In this document: one piece after another, positions 15,686-24,914 of the stretch
Numbering within the stretch: the first letter of the stretch is position 1
Layout: each line of letters starts with the position of its first letter
DNA from: Bacteroidota bacterium
Lineage (GTDB): Bacteria > Bacteroidota > Bacteroidia > Bacteroidales > Prolixibacteraceae
Assembly (NCBI GenBank): GCA_023412195.1
Contig: JAEYNZ010000141.1
Span: forward strand, 1 to 26,221
Length of the DNA stretch: 26,221 nucleotides
Reading direction: 5' to 3'
Notes under the pieces: generated by a model
The model's database searches: none
What the model was told of the DNA's origin: nothing
What the model saw: the letters and a program-made list of their open reading frames with translations, nothing else
Program-made: the position numbers and the translations under genes

Positions 15686-18421
15686 ATGAAGAACTTCCTT
15701 TTTCTTATATTGGGCCTCACTCTTCTGGTATCCTGCAGGATGCCTGCGCATGATAAAGATGCTGTAGATACACAAAGCACAAGGGAAATTCTGCTGCTGA
15801 ATGAAAACTGGAGATTCTTCAGGTATCCTTCAGCTGCTGAGGCTGACAACCTGGTTTATGATATAAGGCCTGAAGTGACTGAAAGCAACGATAGCAAAGT
15901 TGCAGATTCGAAACCTGAAGAAGCAGTACAATCACAAACTTCAGGGGATGTTTTAAAACCATGGATACTGCCAACAGCCAATGCATTCATTAAGAATCCT
16001 GGTGCCCGGCATATCCGTCCCGATGGTAGTCCCGGTAATAATTTCCCATTTGTTCAGGCTGACTTTAACGATCAGGAGTGGGAGCGGGTGGAAATACCCC
16101 ACGACTGGGGCATCAAAGGCCCGTTTATGGAAGGGTCCGATGCTGAAGTGGGAGGTGGCATGGGCAGGCTGCCGTCTCATGGAGTGGCATGGTATCGCAG
16201 GAAACTCGATATTCCGGCATCAGACAAAGGTAAATCCATATTTCTTGATGTGGAAGGGGCAATGTCGTATGCCATGGTATGGCTCAATGGGCATCTTGTG
16301 GGTGGATGGCCTTATGGATACAACTCATGGCGACTGGACTTAACTCCTTATGTTAGGCCGGGAGGTATAAACCAGCTGGCTATCCGGCTCGATAATCCTC
16401 CCCATTCAGCAAGATGGTATCCTGGTGGAGGGCTTTACCGCAACGTATGGCTGGTAAAAACCCATCCTGTGCATATTTCTCAATGGGGAACTTTTGTAAC
16501 CACAGAGATCATTTCGAAGGAGCTGGCAACAGTAAACCTTCAGGCAGGTATTGATAACAGTTCTGATAAAGGATTGACCGTTGAAGTTGGAGGCAGGATA
16601 TATAAAATGGGTGATGATGGCCGTGCTGCGGGTCAGGCAGTAAGTGAGTTCATCCCGGTTAAAGTCAGGATAGGTGAAGGAAGGCAGGAACAGGTCAGGT
16701 TATCGGCTGGTATTGAAAATCCCGAACTGTGGGGGCCGCCCCCGACCAAAAAGGCAAATATGTATGTGGTGATTACAACAATTAAAACAGGTGGCAGACA
16801 TATCGATCAATATGAAACACCTCTGGGTATCCGCACCGTGGAATTCCATCCGGAACAAGGATTGCATGTAAATGGGGAAAAAGTATTGATACAGGGAGTT
16901 AACCAGCATCATGATCTGGGTGCGCTGGGAGCAGCATTCAACGTGCGTGCAGCAGAGCGCCAGCTGGAAATCCTGCAGGAGATGGGCTGCAACGCCATTC
17001 GAATGGCTCATAATCCTCCTGCCCCGGAACTGCTGGAGCTAACCGACAGGATGGGCTTTTTAGTGGTGAATGAAATCTTTGATGTGTGGGAAAGAAAAAA
17101 GACACCTTTAGACTTCCATTTGATTTTCCCTGACTGGCATGAACCAGATATCAGGTCATTCATCCGCCGCGACCGGAACCATCCATCCGTAATTGCCTGG
17201 AGTTTCGGTAATGAGGTGGGGGAACAGTATACAGGGGATGAGGGTGCTGCTCTTGCTAAGAAATTATATGATATTGTAAAGGAAGAAGATCCCACCCGTG
17301 CAGCAACATTATCCATTAATTTTGCCAAACCGGGTTCTCCCATTGCAGCAGTGGGCGACATCATCAACCTCAATTACCAGGGTGAGGGCATCCGGAATGC
17401 TCCTGCCTATGCCCACCTTCAGGGTATACGCACCGAACCACTTTATCCTGCATTTCATGAAGCATACCCCGACCGTGCCATCATCAGCAGTGAAACGGCT
17501 TCAGCACTGAGTTCAAGGGGTACTTACCTGTTCCCTGTGGTTGAAGGTATCAGTGCCCCTGTTGCGGATGGTGCAGGAGGCGACCCGGTAAAGCAGCATG
17601 TAAGTGCATATGAACTTTATACTGCACAGTTTGGCTCCTCGGCCGACAAGGTATTCGCATCACAGGACAGGCATCCCTTTGTAGCAGGAGAGTTTGTATG
17701 GACTGGCTGGGACTACCTTGGAGAGCCAACACCTTATTATGGTGCACGCAGTTCTTATTCAGGAATCATCGATCTGGCAGGCTTCAGGAAAGACAGGTTT
17801 TATCTGTACCAGTCGAGGTGGCGCCCTGAACTTCCGCTTGTGCACATACTGCCCCACTGGAACTGGAAGGGAAGGGAAGGAGAGATTATCCCGGTACACT
17901 TGTTCACCTCTGGCAATGAGGCAGAACTGTTCCTGAACGGGAAATCGCTGGGGCGAAAAGAAAAAAAAGAATTTGAATACCGGATACGTTGGGATGACGT
18001 AAGATATAAACCCGGTGAATTAATGGCAGTGGCCTATAAAGATGGCAGGAAGTGGGCCGAAGCATCCGTTAATACAACAGGCAATCCCGCCATGCTTAAA
18101 GCCTCAGCTGATCGAAACGTCTTTCATGCTGACGGGAAAGACCTTGTCTTTATCACCGTGGAAATAGCTGATGAGAATGGATTAACCGTGCCCGATGCCG
18201 ATAATCCTGTCCGGCTAAGCGTAAAAGGACCGGGAAGAATTGTGGCTACCGATAACGGCGATCCTGCATGCATGGTTTCTTTCCACCTTCCGGGGCGAAA
18301 TGCATTTAGTGGAAAGATACTGGCCGTTATAAAAGCTGAAAAAGGAAACCCTGGTCTGATTACCATATCTGCAGAATCACCCGGATTAAAACCAGTAACC
18401 GCAGAGGTTGAAAGCAAATGA
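15686..18421 (+). CDS. GH2 beta-galactosidase-like lipoprotein with DUF4982
   Basis: A 911-residue lipoprotein (lipobox LVSC, Cys17). Domains in order: jelly-roll sugar-binding region (about 35-260, with IPHDWGIKGPF and WYPGGGLYRNVWL), Ig-like domain (265-385), TIM barrel (390-710), DUF4982 (about 725-795, AELFLNGKSLGRKE), and a C-terminal Ig-like domain (815-911). The acid/base is Glu510 in WSFGNEVGE. The nucleophile is most likely Glu603 in SSETAS, since the later GEFVWTGWDYLGEP corresponds to the conserved tryptophan segment that follows the nucleophile in GH2. Residues of about 50-125 are an insert absent from short GH2 enzymes. As the last operon gene it probably removes galactose from side chains. 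Other GH2 activities are possible because the family is broad. Confidence 0.87.
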   Translation: MKNFLFLILGLTLLVSCRMPAHDKDAVDTQSTREILLLNENWRFFRYPSAAEADNLVYDIRPEVTESNDSKVADSKPEEAVQSQTSGDVLKPWILPTANAFIKNPGARHIRPDGSPGNNFPFVQADFNDQEWERVEIPHDWGIKGPFMEGSDAEVGGGMGRLPSHGVAWYRRKLDIPASDKGKSIFLDVEGAMSYAMVWLNGHLVGGWPYGYNSWRLDLTPYVRPGGINQLAIRLDNPPHSARWYPGGGLYRNVWLVKTHPVHISQWGTFVTTEIISKELATVNLQAGIDNSSDKGLTVEVGGRIYKMGDDGRAAGQAVSEFIPVKVRIGEGRQEQVRLSAGIENPELWGPPPTKKANMYVVITTIKTGGRHIDQYETPLGIRTVEFHPEQGLHVNGEKVLIQGVNQHHDLGALGAAFNVRAAERQLEILQEMGCNAIRMAHNPPAPELLELTDRMGFLVVNEIFDVWERKKTPLDFHLIFPDWHEPDIRSFIRRDRNHPSVIAWSFGNEVGEQYTGDEGAALAKKLYDIVKEEDPTRAATLSINFAKPGSPIAAVGDIINLNYQGEGIRNAPAYAHLQGIRTEPLYPAFHEAYPDRAIISSETASALSSRGTYLFPVVEGISAPVADGAGGDPVKQHVSAYELYTAQFGSSADKVFASQDRHPFVAGEFVWTGWDYLGEPTPYYGARSSYSGIIDLAGFRKDRFYLYQSRWRPELPLVHILPHWNWKGREGEIIPVHLFTSGNEAELFLNGKSLGRKEKKEFEYRIRWDDVRYKPGELMAVAYKDGRKWAEASVNTTGNPAMLKASADRNVFHADGKDLVFITVEIADENGLTVPDADNPVRLSVKGPGRIVATDNGDPACMVSFHLPGRNAFSGKILAVIKAEKGNPGLITISAESPGLKPVTAEVESK

Positions 18422-18688
18422 CAGAACGAACCAGAATAAATAATTAACTTCTAATTCTTTCGGAATTAAAGATCGAACTTTCACTGATTTCATTTTGCAT
18501 CAAAAATTTCAGCCTTTCAACTAAAAATTATAACATAAGTCCAGAAAAAATTATTGTCAGTTTAATCCCTGAATATAGAATTTCGTAATCTTATAATGGG
18601 TATAAAATAAATAATCCTGCCTGTCCGTTAAAAAAGAAACATTTGCAGAACATGATTATTTTCAATAATTTTATAATTGATTAACATT

Positions 18689-18696
18689 TAACTTTG
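18689..18696 (+). promoter_or_regulatory. Bacteroidota-type -7 promoter element for susC
   Basis: TAACTTTG matches TAnnTTTG exactly and lies 104 bp before the susC ATG, which would give a leader of about 95 nt. The -33 position is AT-rich and has no clear TTTG at the right spacing; the nearest TTG (18677-18679) is too close. Confidence 0.5.
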
Positions 18697-18748
18697 CATA
18701 CAATAACCATTAAAACAATTTTATGTATAATAAAATAACTGCCTATTC

Positions 18749-18767
18749 ATTACAATTTTACTGTAAT
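18749..18767 (+). promoter_or_regulatory. Inverted repeat in the susC leader
   Basis: ATTACA and TGTAAT are perfect inverted copies separated by 7 bp (ATTTTAC), 33 bp before the susC start codon. In RNA this is a weak hairpin; in DNA it could be a dimeric regulator site. It shares an AT-rich core of TTTTAC type with the repeat at 7531-7547, though the match is short. Confidence 0.3.
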
Positions 18768-18800
18768 CATTCTATTATTTAATAATCAAATTTTAAATCT

Positions 18801-21722
18801 ATGAAACAAAAAAGTGAAAGAAGGTTTCTACCTTATGTTTTACTTGTGGCATTATTGGTTTTTGCCCAATTTGCCGGTGCCCAGCAACGAACAGTTCAGG
18901 GCCGTGTAACCGATGATTCGGGATTACCTTTACCAGGAGTAACAATTGTTGTCAAAGGTACGACTACCGGAACAATTACCGATTCAAACGGAAACTATTC
19001 CTTACCAGGTGTATCACCCGAAGCCACTCTTGTATTCTCTTTTGTGGGAATGAGGCCACAGGAAATCCAGGTAGGCAATCAAAGTTCTGTAAATATTTCC
19101 CTGGAAGCAGAAACCATTGGAATTGAAGAGGTGGTAGCCATCGGTTATGGCACCCAGCAGCGGAGGGAAGTTTCGGGTTCCATCAGCAATATTTCTGAAA
19201 AGGATTTTAACCAGGGGCTCACACAAAATGCCGTTGACCTTTTAAAGGGTAAGGTAGCAGGTTTGGTTGTAACCAATGGCAGCGGTGATATTACCCGCGG
19301 GCAGACCATCCGGTTAAGGGGTACATCCTCATTGACGGGAAGCAGCCAGCCATTCATTGTAATTGACGGTGTTCCGGGTATGAGCCTTTCATCAGTGGCT
19401 CCACAGGATATTGAATCCATCAGTGTTTTGAAAGATGCGTCAGCTGCAGCTATCTATGGGTCACGCTCAGCCAGTGGTGTAATCCTCGTTACCACCAAAA
19501 GTGGCCGTGGAGAACAAAGCGTGGTTGAATACGACGGTTATGTGTCACGAAGCACTGTAACCAATGTACCTGATGTACTTACAGCTGAAGAATGGCGGGA
19601 CTACGCTTCTAAAAACAACATCAATACAACAGGCCTTGACAGGGGTGCCAATACCGACTGGTTTGATGCAATCATGAGAGTGGGTTCAAGCCAGAACCAT
19701 AATGTTTCCATGTCGGGCGGTGGAAGAACAAGCAATTACCGCGCATCCATTAACTACCTGAACCAGGAAGGTGTGATGCGTGATAATATGATGGAACGTT
19801 ACAACGGTAGGTTGACTTTCAATCAGCGGGCTCTGAATGATAGGTTGAACCTGATTTTCACTGGTGCAATGACAATCAATGAAAACTCTCCGACCGATGG
19901 CAGAAATTTTGTTCTTGCCTATAACATGATTCCTGTTGCACCTATCAAAAATGATGACGGAACATGGTTTGATACACAGGAGTATGACCAGGGTAACCCT
20001 GTCAGGAATCAGCAGTATAACCAACAGCTGAACAAGTACAGCTTAATGTTTGGAAATATGTTTGCCGACCTGACAATTTTTGAAGGTTTTTCAGCCGCAA
20101 TCAGGTTGCACAAGGAAAGAGAACTCAATGATTATGGGCTCTACTATCATTCTGAAACAGAAAGAGGCCGCAATGACAAGGGTTTTTCGCTCAGGGAAAA
20201 CTGGACACGTGACAAGCAACTGCTTGAAACCACATTGAATTATGAAAAGATGATGGGCGAGAACAAGATAACCCTGCTTGGTGGATATTCTTATGAAGAA
20301 GTGTATTACCAGAGGTCAGGCGCACAGAACCGCCAATTTGTAACCGACTTTTTTGGATATCATAACCTGCAGGCAGGTGAAAACCTCCGTCCGGGTGATG
20401 TATGGTCGAACTCCAATATGAACAAACTTGTATCATTCTTTGGAAGGGCCAGCTATAATTACATGATGAAGTATATCATCACAGCCACAATTCGCCAGGA
20501 TGGTTCATCAAAATTCGGAGCAAACCACAAATGGGCTATGTTCCCATCTGTATCGGCAGCATGGCGTATCAACGAAGAGGGTTTCATGCAGGGCATATCT
20601 TCCCTCGATGATTTAAAGATCAGGGTTGGTTATGGTGTATCAGGTAACCAGGATGGTATTGATCCATATAAATCACTGCAGCTTTATGGTGCAGCAGGCC
20701 AGTATTACGACAATGGCAAATGGTACAGGGCTTATCAGATCAGCCAGAATGCCAATCCAAACCTGAAATGGGAAGAAACTGCCATGTTCAACGTCGGACT
20801 TGATTTCAGCTTCGGAAACAGCCGCCTGAATGGTACAGTTGAATACTACGACAAACAAACCAAAGACTTGCTTTACACCTACCAGGTGCCGGTTCCTCCG
20901 TATCTTCATCCCGACATGCTTGCCAACGTAGGATCCATGTCGAATAAAGGTGTTGAAGTGGTATTGAGCGGTGATATCGTCAGAAGCAATAATTTCAGGT
21001 GGACAACTACAGTAAATGCTGCCCATAATAAGAATGAAATTACAAGCCTTTCCAGCGATGAATTCTCAACCAGTTCTATCAGGGTGGGAAGTGCATGGAT
21101 CCGTGGTGGATCTGACAACACGACCCATATAGTGGAAGAGGGCCGCGAAGTGGGTACTTTCTTTGGATGGAGAAGCTACGGACTGGATGAAAACGGCATG
21201 TACCGTTTCAATGAGACGATCGATGGCAAGGAAGGGCTTACAAATGACGACCGTACTTATATCGGCTCTGCCCAACCAAAATTGACCTATGGAATATCCA
21301 ACATCATTACAGTCGGGAACTGGGAACTTAATTTGTTCTTCCGCGGAGTATACGGCAATGACCTGCTCAACTTCTCGAAAATGTCATACGCCACCACCCA
21401 GTGGTTGCCAGGTGCCAATGTGCTGCACGATGCACTTACAATTGGCTTGAAAGATAATCCAAAATACTCAAGCTATTATATTGAGAAAGGTTCTTTCCTG
21501 CGGCTCGACAATGCCAGCCTGGGATATTCTTTTGATGTAAACAGGTGGACTGCTATCCATAAACTCAGGGTTTATGTCACAGGCCAGAACCTGATCACAT
21601 TTACCAACTATACAGGTTTGGATCCTGAAGTTGAAATGTCGGGCCTCGACCCGGGTGTTGAAGGACGTGAATATTATCCAAAATCACGTACACTGTCATT
21701 GGGTGTTAACATCAGTTTTTAA
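18801..21722 (+). CDS. susC: SusC-family TonB-linked outer-membrane glycan transporter
   Basis: 973 residues, a normal SusC length. The signal peptide ends at AGA-QQR (27/28). Residues of about 31-115 are a carboxypeptidase-D-like regulatory domain (VQGRVTDDSGLPLPGVTI, GNYSLPG), followed by the EEVVAIGYGTQQR segment common before the plug. The plug lies at about 120-235 with IVIDGVPG and the SusC hallmark VLKDASAAAIYGSRSASGVILVTTKSG-type stretch (209-235). The remainder is a barrel ending YYPKSRTLSLGVNISF with terminal Phe. It should import oligosaccharides through the outer membrane using TonB energy, with the SusD homologue encoded 18 bp downstream as its lid. Position after a five-enzyme operon indicates an arabinose-rich plant glycan as ligand; that specificity is inferred from neighbours only. 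The symbol is used in the family sense. Confidence 0.95.
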   Translation: MKQKSERRFLPYVLLVALLVFAQFAGAQQRTVQGRVTDDSGLPLPGVTIVVKGTTTGTITDSNGNYSLPGVSPEATLVFSFVGMRPQEIQVGNQSSVNISLEAETIGIEEVVAIGYGTQQRREVSGSISNISEKDFNQGLTQNAVDLLKGKVAGLVVTNGSGDITRGQTIRLRGTSSLTGSSQPFIVIDGVPGMSLSSVAPQDIESISVLKDASAAAIYGSRSASGVILVTTKSGRGEQSVVEYDGYVSRSTVTNVPDVLTAEEWRDYASKNNINTTGLDRGANTDWFDAIMRVGSSQNHNVSMSGGGRTSNYRASINYLNQEGVMRDNMMERYNGRLTFNQRALNDRLNLIFTGAMTINENSPTDGRNFVLAYNMIPVAPIKNDDGTWFDTQEYDQGNPVRNQQYNQQLNKYSLMFGNMFADLTIFEGFSAAIRLHKERELNDYGLYYHSETERGRNDKGFSLRENWTRDKQLLETTLNYEKMMGENKITLLGGYSYEEVYYQRSGAQNRQFVTDFFGYHNLQAGENLRPGDVWSNSNMNKLVSFFGRASYNYMMKYIITATIRQDGSSKFGANHKWAMFPSVSAAWRINEEGFMQGISSLDDLKIRVGYGVSGNQDGIDPYKSLQLYGAAGQYYDNGKWYRAYQISQNANPNLKWEETAMFNVGLDFSFGNSRLNGTVEYYDKQTKDLLYTYQVPVPPYLHPDMLANVGSMSNKGVEVVLSGDIVRSNNFRWTTTVNAAHNKNEITSLSSDEFSTSSIRVGSAWIRGGSDNTTHIVEEGREVGTFFGWRSYGLDENGMYRFNETIDGKEGLTNDDRTYIGSAQPKLTYGISNIITVGNWELNLFFRGVYGNDLLNFSKMSYATTQWLPGANVLHDALTIGLKDNPKYSSYYIEKGSFLRLDNASLGYSFDVNRWTAIHKLRVYVTGQNLITFTNYTGLDPEVEMSGLDPGVEGREYYPKSRTLSLGVNISF

Positions 21723-21740
21723 TTTATAAATAACGAAAAT

Positions 21741-23270
21741 ATGAAACGAATAAAAATTATATCATTCATCTTCGTCTTTGCATTAACAGGTTTTTTCCAG
21801 GGATGTACCAATCTCGACGAAGAGGTTTTTGACAGGTTGCCTGTGGAGGAATTCGGGCAAAATACATCACAGATCAACTCTCTCATTGCACCCATATACA
21901 GAACTCTGAAAGATGTATATCCGGGGAACTATTTTCTGTTAAGCGAATGCTCATCCGATATGGCCATTACTCCAACCCGTAGAGGGGGCGACTGGTGGGA
22001 TGGAGGCCAGTTTAAGGAATTGCGCTTGCATACCTGGTCACCAAACACAAGTCTTGTAAGGGATTCATATAACGCAGCTACAAGGGCAATTTCAAACTGC
22101 AACAAAATTTATGCAATGATCGATGAAAATCCTTCCATTTCAAACAAGGAACAGATTCTTGCTGAAATCAGGGGAGTTAGAGCCTATTGGTATTACATGT
22201 TGCTTGATTATTACGGAAATGTGCCGCTTGTAACTGACTTTAACGATACATCCCTGCCTTCAACAACTCCACGTCAACAAGTATACACCTTTGTACTTAG
22301 TGAATTAAATGCAATTAAGGACATCGTAAGAAGTGATGTAACACCGGCGAGCTACGGTAAAATTACAAAAGGGGTTGTATATACCCTGCTGGCAAAAATG
22401 TACCTGAATGCTGAAGTTTGGAACCCGGGCGGGGGAGCCAAATGGCAGGAAGTGGTTAATGCCTGTGACGAAGTCATGGAACTTGGCTACGTAATTGAAC
22501 CCAATTTTAAAACAAGTTTTGTCGTTCAAAACCAAAACTCAAAGGAAATTATTTTTCCGATTGTCTTCAGTACAGCTGACGGAGGAAACCATATCCACAA
22601 AAGAACATTGCACTACCTCGATCCTATTCCATTGAACCTGAACGTGGGTACATGGAATGGTATCAGTGCCATGCCTGAATTTGTTAAAAGTTACGATCCT
22701 GAAGACAAAAGGATTGGATGGTCTTTCCTGATCGGGCCAATGTATAATACCGATGGCAATGTTTTGGTGACTGCACACGGACGTGATTTAATCCACACCA
22801 TTGATATTGAGATCAAATACAATGTTGATGCTGAAGGTTGGGGACAGGTTGAGCAGGAAGAAGGTGCACGCTGTGCCAAATGGGATTTTGAAAGCGGGCT
22901 GAACGGTGACATGGAAAATGACTTTGCCATCTTCAGGCTGGCAGATGTTTACCTGATGAAAGCTGAAGCGCTTGTAAGGCTTGGACAGGATAATGCAGAA
23001 GCTACAAGGCTTGTAAATGTTCTTCGCAGGCGTGCCTTTGACAACAGTGACAAACTGAAATCAAGCGTTACACTTGAGGATGTTTATATGGAAAGGAAAC
23101 ATGAACTGGCATGGGAAATCAGCGCAAGGCAGGATATGATACGTTTTGGTGATTTCCTGAATCCACTGCCTGGCTGGAAACCTCAAACAAATCAAAACAG
23201 GTTGCTGTTCCCGATACCGCAAACTGCACTGGATGCCAATCCAAACCTTGTTCAAAATCCGGGTTATTAG
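21741..23270 (+). CDS. susD: SusD/RagB-family surface glycan-binding lipoprotein
   Basis: This 509-residue lipoprotein has its lipobox at FFQGC (Cys22), followed by TNLDEE; acidic residues soon after the cysteine resemble Bacteroidota surface-export signals. The N-terminal helical half shows SusD features: RGVRAYWYYMLLDYYGNVPLV, TPRQQVYTFVLSEL and the TPR-like LLAKMYLNAEVW. The C-terminal half has FRLADVYLMKAEALVRLG, the ERKHELAWEISARQDMIRFG segment, and the usual ending LLFPIPQTALDANPNLVQNPGY. It begins 18 bp after the susC stop and ends 24 bp before a terminator, so the two form one unit. It should bind the glycan at the cell surface and cap the SusC barrel. Confidence 0.95.
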   Translation: MKRIKIISFIFVFALTGFFQGCTNLDEEVFDRLPVEEFGQNTSQINSLIAPIYRTLKDVYPGNYFLLSECSSDMAITPTRRGGDWWDGGQFKELRLHTWSPNTSLVRDSYNAATRAISNCNKIYAMIDENPSISNKEQILAEIRGVRAYWYYMLLDYYGNVPLVTDFNDTSLPSTTPRQQVYTFVLSELNAIKDIVRSDVTPASYGKITKGVVYTLLAKMYLNAEVWNPGGGAKWQEVVNACDEVMELGYVIEPNFKTSFVVQNQNSKEIIFPIVFSTADGGNHIHKRTLHYLDPIPLNLNVGTWNGISAMPEFVKSYDPEDKRIGWSFLIGPMYNTDGNVLVTAHGRDLIHTIDIEIKYNVDAEGWGQVEQEEGARCAKWDFESGLNGDMENDFAIFRLADVYLMKAEALVRLGQDNAEATRLVNVLRRRAFDNSDKLKSSVTLEDVYMERKHELAWEISARQDMIRFGDFLNPLPGWKPQTNQNRLLFPIPQTALDANPNLVQNPGY

Positions 23271-23293
23271 TATAACAAAATTTAATATTGATG

Positions 23294-23325
23294 AAAAAAG
23301 CTGTCCGTTGCGGGCAGCTTTTTTT
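23294..23325 (+). terminator. Bidirectional rho-independent terminator between susD and the convergent hydrolase gene
   Basis: AAAAAAGCTGTCCG-TTG-CGGGCAGCTTTTTT folds into a 14-pair stem with one G-U wobble and a tight loop. It has a T-run on the plus strand (TTTTTTT) and, read the other way, a run of T from the leading A's. It lies 24 bp after the susD stop and 18 bp beyond the stop of the minus-strand gene, so it can end both. Confidence 0.9.
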
Positions 23326-23343
23326 AATTTGTAACGAAGTAGT

Positions 23344-24492
23344 TTAAGCCAGAAACACAGCACTCTTGCTAAATACCTTAAGGAACGAATTCCGGAGGGT
23401 GTTCTCATCCACTTTTCCATTTGAAGGAAAAGGCGATTCATGCGAATATTCATAAGGAAAATCCATCACCTCAAAACATTCTCCTGCCAGCCGGCTGCCC
23501 ATGCAGGCTTCCACTGCACTATAGGGCATGACTTTATCTTTAATTAGGGAAATACCTGCAATCCTGTTTTTCCATTTGCTAAAAAAGGATTCCCTGTGCT
23601 CGCGGTGTACTTCAGGTGTGATCATGGATGTAAATGCCTCCTGCAGTTTATCCAGGCCTGTCTTCTTCCTGGATTGGGTACGGGTAATGGGTACAATCCA
23701 ATCATCGCAATAATATTGCAGCAGTCTTTCATAGGCCAGTCTGTCCATGATGTACTTCGATTCACCATACATATAACGGAAGATTGCCCCTCCGCAGAAG
23801 ATAAACAGATTCGAATCAGAAAACAGTTTTTGAGGATTCACCATCAGCATGATCTCTGCAAGGAAGGATCCAATGGAGTAGCCGAAAATATCAATGGTTG
23901 TTCCGTTGGGAAACAGAGGGTGTTTTCCATCCCTGATCTGCCGGGCCAGATTGGTAACATCATCAATGGTTTGCCTGCCTGAACTGTAGAACCGGTAGGG
24001 TTCTTCTGTCAGCCTATTGCTCAGTGCGGCATTAGCAAAGCTCAGGGAACCCGGATTGCCGGCCTCGGTTTTTCTTTTTTGCATCACAAGGGCCATGGTT
24101 CTTGGATTGCCCCAGGCCGAAGGTGCCCGGTTGATGTGAAAGGCAATCGGAAACAGGATGACAGGTTTACCCGTATGAACACACAGGTATTTTGCCCAGT
24201 CTTTATATTTATCCCAGTTCCTTTCGTTCAGCCCGTGAAGTAAAATGATGCACGACCGAAGGTTCTTTATTTCTGAAGGAACGTATACCGGGTAAAGAAA
24301 GCTGCGGTTCTCCCTGATAAGATAATCCTGCTTCAGGTACGACTTTTCTTCTTTATTAATGAATTCTGATGCATCCGATTCAAACCCGTACATTTCTACT
24401 CTGTAAGAGCTGCCGGCTGAGTCCTTCAGGTTTTTTCCCCAGGTGCTGATGAGCAGTTCTTTTTGACGTTGCAGATAATGACTGATTTCCAT
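23344..24492 (-). CDS. Alpha/beta-hydrolase-fold protein, DUF6051-like
   Basis: This 382-residue protein has no signal peptide and is probably cytoplasmic. I do not know its substrate. The sequence shows a hydrolase core: CIILLHGLNER (about 81-91, strand 3 and oxyanion loop), a nucleophile elbow GYSIGS with Ser206, an acid candidate Asp319 in LIKDKVMPYSAV, and His351 in YSHESPF close to the C-terminus. A long insert (about 120-195) sits between the oxyanion loop and the elbow, as in lid-bearing hydrolases. The family name DUF6051 is a recollection and not verified. The gene converges on susD and shares its terminator; upstream is an IS110 element. It could be an intracellular esterase for products of the adjacent locus, but nothing shows this directly. 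No TAnnTTTG motif is visible in front of it. Confidence 0.72.
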   Translation of the reverse strand: MEISHYLQRQKELLISTWGKNLKDSAGSSYRVEMYGFESDASEFINKEEKSYLKQDYLIRENRSFLYPVYVPSEIKNLRSCIILLHGLNERNWDKYKDWAKYLCVHTGKPVILFPIAFHINRAPSAWGNPRTMALVMQKRKTEAGNPGSLSFANAALSNRLTEEPYRFYSSGRQTIDDVTNLARQIRDGKHPLFPNGTTIDIFGYSIGSFLAEIMLMVNPQKLFSDSNLFIFCGGAIFRYMYGESKYIMDRLAYERLLQYYCDDWIVPITRTQSRKKTGLDKLQEAFTSMITPEVHREHRESFFSKWKNRIAGISLIKDKVMPYSAVEACMGSRLAGECFEVMDFPYEYSHESPFPSNGKVDENTLRNSFLKVFSKSAVFLA

Positions 24493-24914
24493 GTATGCTT
24501 CTATTTATTTACAAATAAAAATCAGGAAGGAAAGCCATCCAAAAAAATGGGTGCTGACACATGATTTGGGGAAATAATGCACAATACAGGGATGAAATTC
24601 CAATATATGGGGTATAATATTTTTAAAGAAACCGGTTTTCATATTATTAAACGAGAAGGTTGTATATTTATTCTATAAATCTTTTCCTTCACCTATCCTA
24701 GTTAACACTGTTTTTCTTCCTTCAGTATCTTTTGTTATACGATATCATAGTAATCAATCAATAGGTTCTCCTGCTGGTTGTTTTGCCACCAGCTATTTGT
24801 TGTTTATAAACAATTTCCTCTGCGAGCTCTAGGCTCACGTGCGTGTGCTTGAAAAAAAACAGTCAGTTTGAAAACGGGGTCTTACCACCACAAATATACC
24901 CGACTTCCATTGCA
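24493..24914. other. 422-bp AT-rich non-coding region between the hydrolase gene and the IS110 transposase
   Basis: No gene is visible. The half next to the transposase holds clustered symmetric elements: a hairpin GCTGGT/ACCAGC (24773-24793), a perfect 14-bp palindrome TTGTTTATAAACAA (24800-24813), and a hairpin GCGAGC/GCTCAC read with one wobble on the minus strand (24822-24838). One copy of the bipartite direct repeat follows (24838-24870). The 24493-24770 part is AT-rich without clear features and must contain the hydrolase promoter. The IS110 right end lies somewhere here; its exact place cannot be seen. Confidence 0.55.
24838..24870 (+). repeat. Bipartite direct repeat, copy 1 (3' side of IS110 transposase)
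   Basis: CGTGCGTGTG, then 14 nt of AT-rich sequence, then GTCAGTTTG. The second copy at 26189-26221 has the same 10-mer, the same 14-nt spacing and GTAAGTTTG. The two copies are 1351 bp apart and bracket the transposase gene, a distance in the normal size range of IS110 elements. Confidence 0.5.

Larger units (their letters stand above)
18422..18800 (+). promoter_or_regulatory. 379-bp AT-rich intergenic region upstream of susC
   Basis: No gene is visible here. A weak hairpin near its start (TAATTC-TTTCG-GAATTA, 18452-18468), 31 bp after the GH2 stop, has no T-run and is a poor terminator. The region contains a promoter motif (18689-18696) and an inverted repeat in the presumed leader (18749-18767). 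Its length and promoter suggest that susCD is transcribed separately from, or in addition to, the enzyme operon. Confidence 0.6.

Noticed and set aside
23596..23982. Plus-strand open frame of 128 codons opposite the hydrolase gene
   Set aside because: It is antisense to a protein with a coherent hydrolase motif order and has no recognisable features of its own.
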